64,000 bases of DNA from Hemileia vastatrix. Taxonomy: Eukaryota > Basidiomycota > Pucciniomycetes > Pucciniales > Zaghouaniaceae. The position numbers and the translations under genes are program-made. Where the stretch lies: NCBI GenBank assembly GCA_030280995.1, contig JASXTE010000007.1, forward strand, positions 5,935,001 to 5,999,000, given 5' to 3'. Shown here piece by piece: positions 54,815-64,000 of this stretch (the first letter of the stretch is position 1; the number at the start of each line of letters is the position of its first letter). The notes beneath the pieces are model-generated. The model had not been told where the DNA came from. It did not search any database and saw nothing but the letters and a program-made list of their open reading frames with translations.

Positions 54815-56399
54815 CTAATCCCTCAGCTGGTTGAAAAGAATTTTATTTCTAATTAAATTTTTAAGAAGGGAGGACAGATTTGAAATTTCTTTTTCAGGTA
54901 TCCACTTATCAAATTCATTTGATTTTCCATTATATCTTAATAAATACTCAGTTCCTTTTTCTTTAGTAAGGATTCATTTCTTGAGTATTTTTTCAATATC
55001 TTATTTTTCCACAAGTTCTTCAGGTGGCTTTTTAGGCCTTCCTCTTATTTTTGGAAACATGTCAGGATCACTTGCATGGTAAGGTTTTAATAATGAGATA
55101 GGGAAAACTGGATGCTTCCTATCATATGGTGCATATAATATGAGTTCCATAGAATTATTACCAGTCATTTTATTGACTAAAAAATGTCCTATAAATGGAT
55201 CCTTTAATTTAACATTACCTTGTAACTTAAAGTGTAGTGTTGAAATCAGAACTTCATCTCCTTTTTTAAATTCAAATTCTTTATAAGATTTAACCCACCT
55301 TTTATTTTCATACTCAAATGCTTTTTGAATGAATTATTCTGCATGCTTTATACACATTTGTTGCATATGATAAAAAGTTTTAGTACCAGGGTGTATATCT
55401 AAACTTTTTTAATTTGTTTAAATGATTTACTGGGTTATTTGGTACATATCCTAGACAGAGTTCAAATGGTTTTTTCTCTGTTACAGAATAAATTTTGCTA
55501 TTATAGGCAAATTAAAGGCCAGTAATTAATGTTACCCAGTCATGTGTGAATCTCTCATTGTCTTTGTATTCTAATCCAAAGGCACAATATCTTCTGATCA
55601 TACATTACAGAGTCTGTATTATTCTTTCAGCCAGCCCATCAGTTTGTGGATGGTGTCCTGTAGACAATTTCATTTGAAAACCTTATACTTCAGTCTAAGA
55701 TGTCCAGAACTCTGAAGTAAATTTAGGGTCTCTGTCAGAGATTATGGCTTTGTGGAACCCATCAGTATTCATAATTTGAGTCCAACATATTAATTCCAAG
55801 TCTTTTTCAGATACCTCTTTATGGGTAGGAATAAACTTATAAATTTTTGTTAGTTTATCCACAATTACCCAGCAAGAATTGAAGCTTTCTTTTCCTACTA
55901 GTGGCAGGCTAGTTACAAATTTCATGTTTATAACTTCCTAGGGAGCTTTTGGCTTCTCTGTTTGTTGCAGAAACACAGATCTCTTCCCAGTTAATCTTTT
56001 ATATTTTTGGAAAGAGTCACATGTTTTAATGTATTTTTTAACATTTTCTTTCATGTTTATCCACCTGGCTGTGTTTTTAACTCTAGTTAATGTATTGTTA
56101 AAATCAAAATGACCAGCTAAGATGTCATCATGGAAAGTACTTAACATTAACTCTTTCATAGATGGAGGTATAACTATTACATCACTTATCTTTTTTCTGT
56201 AATATATGTATCCATATTAAACTGATAGTTTACTTTTTTTCCAATTCATTTTTATACTTTGGAGGTAAAGTTTTAATTAATGCACTCATTGAGGAACTTT
56301 TTGGATAATTTATGATGGTTGAAAACTTAGACAAATCTTTTTCAGATGAATAATTTTCTAATATTTTTTGCATAATTTCTTCCTCCAAATCTACTATAT
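54815..56399 (-). pseudogene. Gyp-C integrase with AT-hook and chromodomain
   Basis: Reading leftwards: linker to 56170, zinc domain 55938-56159 (FHDDILAGHFDF, CDSFQKYKR), core 55695-55925 (ISDRDPKFTSEFW, first Asp region MKFVTSLP in place of MDFVTGLP) continuing to 55600 with DGLAERIIQTL-type sequence, tail, AT-hook IRGRPKKPP near 55040, chromodomain EYLLRYNGKSNEFDKWIPE at 54895-54955, stop 54815. The first catalytic Asp appears replaced by Lys. Confidence 0.84.
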
Positions 56400-57775
56400 A
56401 AATCCCAAATATATGTATTACCTCATTTTAAGGCACATAATCTGGGTTGTCAGTATCATTTGGCAAATGACTTCTGGATAATAAATCCACATTAGAATGC
56501 AATTTTCTTGCTCTATGAGTAATTGTCATTCTTCCTCTGTACTCTTGTACAGCTAATTTCCATTGAAACATGTGCCTATTAGGTGTTTTCATGTTTAGTA
56601 ATGATTTTACTGCACATAAATCTGTTATTAATTCAAACTTCTGGTCTTCCAGATAGTAATGAAGCTTTTCCAGGGCCCATACAATGGCTAAAGATTCCAG
56701 TTGGGTGGAACCATACCTTAATTAAGTCTTTTTCAAGGTTCTGGATATATAACAGATAACTACTTCAGATATTTTACCATTTATTATATGTTTTTGCTGT
56801 CAAGTAGCACCTAACCCTGTAAACCTTATATTAGTATATAAGATAAAAGGAAGGTTAAAATCTGGCAGTCCCAATATTGGAGCTGACATTAAACATTCCT
56901 TTAATTTATGAAAGGCATGTTGCCTTTAATTATTCCAAATGAAAGCCTCATTTTTCCTGATTAATTTTGTTAAAGGGGATGAAATGGATTAGCAGTTTTT
57001 TATATACTGCCTATAATATTCACACATACCTAGAAATCTTTGAACATCTTTCACATTTTTAGGTATATTAATGTTTTTTGCTGCTGCCACCTTATTCCGG
57101 TCAACAAAAATTTTTAAGCCAGATACAACATGTCCAAGTACTTTAAAGGATTGAAACCCCAACTTACATTTCATTAATGCGATTTTCATATTAATTTCAT
57201 CCATTTTTTGAAATACTCTCCTTAGGTGATTTAAATGCTCATAATATGTTTTTGAAAATACTATGATGTCATCAATATAAACTAAAAGCCATCCTGATGA
57301 AAAACACTATCCATCAATTCTTGGAAGACTGAAGGGGAATTTTTTGGGCCAAAAGGCATTCTCACATATTTATATATTCCCATGTGTGTTGTTATGAGAA
57401 AGAAAGTCTGAGAGTTATTTTCCACAGTAATCTGGTAATAACCTTTGTTTCCATCCAGAAAGGAAATATATTTTTCTCCTAGTAAGTTAGAATGGATATA
57501 AGCTATCTTTGGGAGAGGGTAAATATCATCCACAGTGAATGTATTTAAAGCCCTATAATCACAAAATAATCTTGCCTTATATTTTTCATAAGAGATTGAA
57601 ACTGGTGAAATAACACAATACTTAGGCATTGTGTCTACTTTTTCAACAACACCCATTTCTAAAAACATTTTAATGTTTTCTTCAATGTCATTCCTTTTTT
57701 CAGGAGAATCTGGGTAAGGTTTTTTTTAAGCTGCCTGGAATATTATCCAAATCACAATTTAAGGAGATTCTCATC
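56400..57775 (-). pseudogene. Gyp-C RT and RNase H
   Basis: 57282-57668 holds RT fingers/palm (YRALNTFTVDDIYPLPK, MPFGPKNSPSVFQ). The YIDD region at about 57270 is preserved but shifted. 56989-57204 holds the thumb. 56430-56930 holds RNase H with stops. Confidence 0.84.
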
Positions 57776-58400
57776 TCATGGTCTATGACCAATCCTAGTT
57801 CATTTTAACCATGAGAAATTTCCATAGGATAAGATTTTATCAATCTCAAAATATTGTTTTTGTCAATTTTTGAGGGTTGAGGACTGAAAGAGGGTTTTAG
57901 GATTTATTTTCCAACTCAACTCAACCACTTTAGAGGTTTTTCTCCACCTTGGAGATGCTCTTCTCTAGGGGCAATGGAATAAATTGAATTTTCAGAGCAA
58001 ATCTCAAATTTTCTTTTTCCATTTACTCCTATAATGAAGCAACTATTTTCAGGAATAGTTTAATGCCAAATTTGTTCAATAAGTCATTACCAATAATAAA
58101 CCAATCACTAAAGTTATTATTATACATTACTACAAATTCACATACTGCTCTTACATATCCATTATTATAACCAAAGAATATAGCAGTTTTGTATTTTCCA
58201 ATTGAATGTAATCCTGAACCAAAACCCCTCCAGTTTTTTGTCTGTACAGGTTCCAGTTTTTCTTTGTACTTTCTATCAAGTTTCATTAATGTGTTAATAG
58301 AAACTAAACTACAAGCAGCTCCTGTGTCAAGAATGGCATTCATTTCTTTTCCACATATAATAACAGGTGCTTTAATAGGTGTGATTTTTTAAGTATCATG
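57776..58400 (-). pseudogene. Gyp-C protease with foreign segment
   Basis: 58029-58343 is open and keeps catalytic LDTGAACSLVS, WRGFGSGLHSIGKYKT and WFIIGNDLLNKFG. Between about 57875 and 57990 the expected linker is replaced by roughly 115 bases without similarity to the other gypsy copies. Confidence 0.78.
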
Positions 58401-60115
58401 ATTTACATCTTTTATTATTTCAGCTTCCTAAATGGAAGTTAAAGATATATCTGAGGGAGATATTGCATAATTGAGGAAAATAATATCCTTTCCTAATAAA
58501 AATATCTCATTTTCATTATAACTGTAGGAAATGTTACTTTTACAATCCTTACTAGACTCCTACTTTTCATCTTCATGATTACTGGGTTAAGAATCTTGTG
58601 AGTTTTCAATAAAATTTATTCCCTTCTTACAAGTATGAACTTTGACCCAAGGCTCATTAAATTTGTAGCAAGTGTTACTTTCTTGTCTCTTAGGAACAAG
58701 AGGAGCAGATAGCTTTTTTGTCTCCACTGGTAAATTATTTGTAGTAGGTTTCACTACCTCAACATTTTTCTTATAATGATTATACCTTGTTTCATATTTG
58801 TGGTTCAATAATATTTAATTGCATATATCAACAAACCAAGAGGTATCTCTGATGGTTTCAGCTCTAGCTACAATGTCTCTGACTGATATAGGTAATTTAT
58901 ATATTATTTTTTCTTTCTACTCATCATAATCCATTTTGGGATCCATGGATTTCATGATTATTAATAAATTTATTTAAAATACCATTGGTTTGTCCCCAGA
59001 GTTTGGATTATATCTGGTTTTTTCATACAATTTTTGTTGAGTAATTTTAAATTTTGGGCAACCAAATTGCCTTTCAATTAGTGCCTTCCATTCAACCCAG
59101 GAGTAGTTAATTCCCTCACTCAATATAGATTCAAACCATAATAAGGCCACATCTTTAAATAAAGATATTAATTTTGATGTATTTTCTTCATCAGGTAATT
59201 TCTATGAAATTTTTAAGTTAAAAATTCTCTGTATGAATTGTTTCCAATCATATTTTGAATCCCCGTCAAAAGAAGGGTACTGATCTAACTTAGGCTAGCA
59301 CTTTTGGTTAGTTCTGCCTTCCTTACTCTGAGTAATATTTAGTAATTAATTTGCTTTTTATAGATGATCATTTATTTCATCTTTTACTGATTTTTTACTC
59401 TCAGAGCCCATGACACTAATTTCTTTTTCAATCATTGGTTTTTCATATGAATTTCTCATATAAAGTGGTATATTTTCCATATAAGAGGTGTTGTAATTTA
59501 TTTTGTCAGTATATTTCAAAATATTAGCTTCTTCAATTTCCAATCTTTGCAACCTATCTTTTATTACAGGTAAATGAAATAAAGTATCATTTACATCTGA
59601 AAAAAGATAATTTTACATGTCCCTCAATTGTAGCCGTTATATGCTGAGAATGCTCTAACTTAATATATAAATGTTTGATCTCAGAGGTTAATTATTTATT
59701 TTCGTTTGTCAATTAATTATTTTAATTTTCAATGACCTTCAATTTATTGGAATTAGTTTTCAATGATTGTGTAAGGCTTAATAATACACTTTTTGTATTA
59801 CTGTTAGAGTCTCTAGAGAATTCTTCTAAATTTTTCAATTCTTAATAATGATTTGCTTATGATTTTTGATTCCATTGGATTTTCTTTCAAGAAATATTCA
59901 ATTTTATCTGTTTCTAACACTGAAGACTCACCATTACTATTAGGCTCAAGATTTAATTCATTTGGTTCAATTTTAATATTTCTAGTATTTTCTTTGTTAT
60001 CATTAAAACTATGTACAGTGTCATCATTTAAAGACAAATTATAATGTTATTTTCAAATGAATAATCCTTCAAATATTTATCAATTAAATTTAGTAGATCC
60101 CTATTAATCTCATTA
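58401..60115 (-). pseudogene. Gyp-C Gag coiled coil, capsid, nucleocapsid
   Basis: Reading leftwards: 59813-60037 acidic segment, 59358-59552 end of the coiled-coil region, capsid 58810-59330 (QFGCPKFKIT-like with stops), nucleocapsid 58587-58808, where the zinc knuckle reads CYKFNEPWVKVHTC, with the second Cys changed to Phe and GH to VH. Confidence 0.78.
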
Positions 60116-60174
60116 CTTATGAGTAATTCATTGTTAGTATCATATTATTTATCATGAGAAGATGGATGACTTAC
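60116..60174 (-). other. Gyp-C Gag intron 2 (59 bp)
   Basis: Donor GTAAGT (complement of 60169-60174), perfect branch TACTAAC (complement of 60133-60139), acceptor AAG. Exon 3 starts TAATGAG, one G shorter than in Gyp-A/B, while exon 2 is phase 2 instead of 1, so the frame still joins. Confidence 0.65.
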
Positions 60175-60696
60175 CAAGGTCTTATTCCATTTCCCCTGCC
60201 TCCCCTTGCTTTTTCCCTGTAAGGATGACTGCTGGAACCCTGCTGTGGAAGGTGATTGTAGTTCTGAGGATACCAGTCCCATTTCCATTCTCTCACTGTA
60301 ATCTTTTGGTCCTCCTTTTGGGCTGGAGGTACTTCTGTTGCAACCATGTAAGGGTTTGACACTACTGTTATTGGCTGAGCTTTTAATCCTACTAGAGCTT
60401 GATTGACTTCTATAAATCCCTATGATTCTCTTTTTTCCAAATTGTTCATGTGGTCTACCATTTTGTTGACTTTAATGGTGAGAGTATATAGAAGAGTTGA
60501 AAGATAGTAAATTTGTTCTTGAAATGTGTTTTTTGTTTTCTTTATTTATACTTGTTTTTCCCTTTCCTCCAGAGACATATGTTGGCAGTTGATGTTTGTT
60601 TGAGATACTTCCTCCATTTAAGTTTCCTGTAACAGGTATTTCAGCTCTAGCTCTTAAATGATAAGGTTTTACCTTATTACTCACAATGTCTACATT
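60175..60696 (-). pseudogene. Gyp-C Gag N-terminal exons 1 and 2
   Basis: Exon 2 (60175-60626, 452 bases) has MEEVSQTNINCQHMSLEER at its start, matching MESQ...MSIEEK of Gyp-B, and the REWKWDWYPQNYN ... SSSHPYREKARG tail at 60171-60362. Intron 1 (60627-60684, GTGAGT...TTACAG) separates it from a 12-base exon 1 whose ATG is followed by TAG. Dead, but the architecture is clear. Confidence 0.65.
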
Positions 60697-61302
60697 GTCA
60701 CAAATTTTTACCCAGAATTTAAATCAAAAAATTGAAATATGAGTTATTAAAACTTCAAAAAGGAGTTTTATCAGTATTCTTTAACACTACTGAAGACAAT
60801 TAAATTTCTTACTTGTAGGTCTTTAGTGAATTTATTAGTGTCAAAATTCTAATATGCTTCAATGTGGTCACTTGATTTAACTGGTCTACAATATGTAGCT
60901 GTGGTTTTATATTTAAAAAAGAAACTTGTCTGTAATATTCTTTTTGTACACTAAATGAGTTTTAAAAACCTATAAAAACAGGATTAAAAGTCCTATTAAA
61001 TAAAACAATTAATCAGTTTTTATTATATGGTTTATTATCTTTAAAGATCACACAGTTAATTGGTCTATTGACAGACTCCTACTAAGAACAATTTTATGTT
61101 GAATTAGTGGTAAAATTGTTGATTCAATATCACAATTTTATTATATAACAGGGCTTCTTTTTCTGAAATCACTATATAAGTGACCACAATCTGTTTTAAT
61201 TATCCAAATATTTCTATAGGGATTTTATTTACTCGTAGCCTCTTTTTGAATTTTTACTTACTGGAAGATAACCAACAGAATTCTTGAGGAAAGGCCCCCA
61301 AT
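60697..61302 (-). other. Gyp-C leader and PBS
   Basis: Starts with the complement of ATTGGGGGCCTTTCC (61288-61302) next to the LTR. Otherwise AT-rich and non-coding. Confidence 0.65.
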
Positions 61303-62796
61303 TTTTAGGCTGAGTTCAAGTAAAGAGACATGAATATCTTAATTATTCAGTTGTCTAGAATATTTAAATGGTCCTATTTGAATACTGTAGTAAAAATCCA
61401 ATTATTTTTAAAATAAAACTCAATATAAGGGTCTTAGTAAATTTTATCTCACTAATTATAAATGGTTTACAATCTCATAGTTGGTGAAAAAATAGATGTG
61501 ATAGTTTAGATACTATTCAAAGACTTAAAAAGTACTATTGATATGTATTGTAATTTTATTGGTTATATATTTTAATTGTAATGATAAAGAATGTAGAAAA
61601 TAAGACCAAAAAACTCCTACTTTTATACCCAATAATTTTCCAGTGTATCCCCCTGATTTTTCCAGTACTATAAATGGCCAACAACACCTCATTCCAGCTA
61701 ATAAAACTGTCCATCAATATGAGGAATAACCAATAACACAATTAGAATGATATCACCTGCCAAAAACCTGGAGTAATTGGAATAATCCATCAAAGTAAAA
61801 GAATTAGCAAAAAAGAGAGTGTATGCATGTAATACCTTAAAATAAAAGACTAAAAAAGGAAATAATAGCGCTAAATATTACACAATATTAAGGGGGAATC
61901 AAAGTAGAAATGAAGGGGCTAATTATTCCAAATTACTATGTGAAAGCCCCATCCAAAATTGACCAAAATTGACTGAGAAACCACTGAGAAACCCAAAAAA
62001 GGACGTGAGATGTGGGGTGACTGGATGCAGTCCTTGGCAGGCGCTTTCACAGGTAAATCCCTGATTAATTTAGGTAAATTTAAGTGTGGTACTGAATTAA
62101 AGGTGCCAAGCTTGAGGTTATTAATAAAATTAGTGCATATAATAAGGTCAATGCACTTATAATTAAATTAGGACACTAAAAAAGCACCTGTTGCCTATTT
62201 TAGTGTGTTTCCTCACAGTGGGCATATAATTTGGGGTAATTATAGTGTGAAAAAGCTAAATTTGCTAAAAATGAAACTATTCACACAAGAAAATTGCAGT
62301 CAGTAAGTGGCCAGTACACAGAAGCCATTTCTGGCATAAAAAACCCCAAATTGAAAAGTGTTATTTATATGCATTTGAATAGCCAAATCAATAGTCCTTA
62401 TAAAAGCAAATTGATCTATCAAGGTGCATTTTTAAAATTTTTTAATTTATAGTGCATATACTCAAATTTTAAGTGATTTCAAGCACATTTCTGGTTTTTT
62501 ACATAAAATAATGAAAAGAACAGCTTTTAGTCTACTTAAAAATTATTTAGCATTATGTTTAAGGCTCTTAAGACTAACCTGACATATTCCAACTTAATAT
62601 TAAGTGAATAAGACTTATTGAAGGTGGATATACATGTGTATATAAGATATTATAATGGAATACATTTAATTTTATCATAAATTTCACTTATGTATACAAC
62701 TTTTGTACTTTTATTTATTTGTCCCATGTACACTTCATGTGTAAAACATAATTTATAAGTGCTTTTCACTCATTCCTGATAATATTCAGGCTGAAA
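61303..62796 (-). repeat. Gyp-C 5' LTR
   Basis: Minus-strand start TTTCAGCCTGAATATT at 62796, end CTCAGCCTAAAA at 61303. Homologous to 53185-54676 over its full length. Confidence 0.9.
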
Positions 62797-63551
62797 AAAT
62801 GTATCCACCCCTTGAACCCTGAAACAGTATAATATATAATATGGGATACTACTTTTATATAAAACAGGGAGTTTGTAACTATAGTAATACTAAAACATGT
62901 TACACTATTTGCTATTTTATTTAAAATCTGTTATAGTAAAATATAAAAATTATGCTATGTGTATTGTAAAAATTTGACATACTTAATTTATAGTGTGTAA
63001 AGCAATATTTATAAAGTAAATTAAACTAATTATACTAGAATAATAGTTATTGAAATTAAAAAAGTAAGTATTTTAATAAATTCAGTAAGTTATTAAAATA
63101 AAACATTTATATTTAAATAAAGTGTTTAATTGTTTAATTTATTTTATTGACTCAACTTTGAGTAAAAGGAGTTCTAATAATTATTGGTTTTGAGTTACAA
63201 TTTATATTGTTTAATGTATATATTTCATTAATTAATTAATTGCATTTATAAGATAAACTATTAATATGAATTTATAATTAATTAAATAATTAATTTATAA
63301 AAATTATACTCATAAAAAATGCACTAATTCTTTATGGAATAGAATATATTTATTTTTTTATTTAACTTTATTTGCAAATAATGACAAAATTAATATAAAA
63401 TTTATTATAATTATATTAAAAATATTGTTATATAATTTTATTTAATATTATATTTAATTTTTATATATAATTTAAATAAATTTAGTCTCTTATTTATGCT
63501 CAAGTAATTGAACATAATATTTACTGGATTCTTAGCATAGCCTGGCTGACA
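62797..63551 (-). repeat. Old LTR, right part (split by Gyp-C)
   Basis: Minus-strand start TGTCAGCCAGGCTATGC at 63551, followed by the AT-rich body with GCATTTTTTATG, as in the Gyp-A LTR. Very AT-rich, no coding signal. Confidence 0.6.
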
Positions 63552-63558
63552 GAGAGTG

Positions 63559-63584
63559 TGTCAGCCAGACTACTAGTCTTATGT
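63559..63584 (+). repeat. 26-bp LTR-start fragment
   Basis: GAGAGTG then TGTCAGCCAGACTAC, resembling a polypurine tract plus the first bases of a gypsy LTR, directly before a full LTR start. Confidence 0.55.
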
Positions 63585-63931
63585 TGTCAGCCAGGCTATT
63601 CCAGGAGCCCAGTAAATGACATGTTAACTTATAGGACCTGAAAGAGGGCATAAATTATTGCATTTGATGTATATAAATTAATATTTCATTGCATAATAAA
63701 ATTATATAAGTATCTTATTAAATATAAGTGTTATATTAATTTTATTGTTATATAAATTATTTATACATTTAAATTAAGCATAATATATTTTATATTCTAC
63801 AAATAATGGCGCATTTTTTATGTATTTAATAATTATAAATTAATATTTAATTAATTAACAACATATATTATAATTATAAGTGTAAAATTGACTTATTATA
63901 TAATTAAATTAATTATTTAAATTTATATGTT
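63585..63931 (+). repeat. Gyp-A LTR, first ~347 bases
   Basis: Starts TGTCAGCCAGGCTATTCC and follows the Gyp-A LTR closely until it is interrupted at 63931. Confidence 0.92.
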
Positions 63932-64000
63932 AGGGGGTGTCAGTTCTGGCAAATCCACACTTAAATAAGTGCGGATTTCCAAAACACACTAGCCCCAATA
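63932..64000. mobile_element. Left end of another Harbinger-like element
   Basis: AGGGGGTGTCAGTTCTGG followed by a subterminal palindrome (AATCCACACTT ... AAGTGCGGATT), the same architecture as 19313. It interrupts the LTR at GTT where other LTRs read ATT. Continues beyond the window. Confidence 0.7.

Larger units (their letters stand above)
53185..62796 (-). mobile_element. Gyp-C: complete but decayed chromovirus
   Basis: Both LTRs present (3' LTR 53185-54676, 5' LTR 61303-62796, about 1.49 kb each, visibly diverged). Flanks CAATG (53180-53184) and AAATG (62797-62801) look like a TSD with one mismatch. All domains are present in order but broken by stops and shifts. Gag shows the same two-intron structure. 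Confidence 0.87.

Overview
This 64-kb window is AT-rich and made almost entirely of transposable elements. I found no rRNA, no CRISPR array and no convincing host housekeeping gene. Short spliceosomal introns (50-75 bp, GTAAGT donors, CTAAC/CTAAT branch sites), chromodomain-bearing Ty3/gypsy elements, a PIF/Harbinger-like DNA transposon and a Tet-like 2OG-Fe(II) oxygenase together suggest a transposon-swollen fungal genome. A basidiomycete, and specifically a rust fungus (Pucciniales), is my best inference, not a proof.

Layout. (1) 1-8429: nearly complete Ty3/gypsy chromovirus 'Gyp-A' (+), whose 5' LTR is cut by the window edge. (2) 8430-10620: degenerate ~160-bp tandem array containing a 345-bp-arm palindrome with a 22-bp minisatellite in its loop. 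(3) 10926-31491: a decayed Ty1/copia element, split inside its integrase by 'Gyp-B1' (-, 13413-28793, TSD ATTAC), which is itself split inside gag by a 6.6-kb Harbinger-like element (19313-25908, TSD ATT). (4) 32215-49735: a minus-strand Gyp-A-like element ('Gyp-A2') broken in RNase H by a 14.7-kb Gyp-B concatemer with four LTRs (32393-47113). That concatemer carries a nested Gyp-A solo LTR (34707-35847, TSD TGTTT) and a 199-bp MITE (46046-46244, TSD ATT). (5) 49745-52728: LTR plus RT-integrase remnant of another A2 copy. (6) 52729-63551: an old LTR split by full-length but decayed 'Gyp-C' (-, 53185-62796). (7) 63585-64000: a Gyp-A LTR interrupted by the left end of a further Harbinger-like element.

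How the genes work together. The three gypsy families share one plan: LTR, PBS-like TGGGG(A/G)(C/T)C two bases after the LTR, a small N-terminal Gag domain, a coiled-coil Gag domain, capsid, a zinc knuckle with only seven residues between the second Cys and the His, protease, RT, RNase H, and integrase with a C-terminal chromodomain (with an RGRPKK AT-hook in A, A2 and C). The main observation is that the N-terminal Gag frames join only if two short spliceosomal introns are removed. Both introns are recognisable at homologous positions in A, B1 and C, so they have survived an RNA-mediated life cycle. The second notable system is the Harbinger-like element, which carries a transposase (one stop codon), a SANT-like/coiled-coil partner protein (one frameshift) and a Tet-like dioxygenase as cargo.
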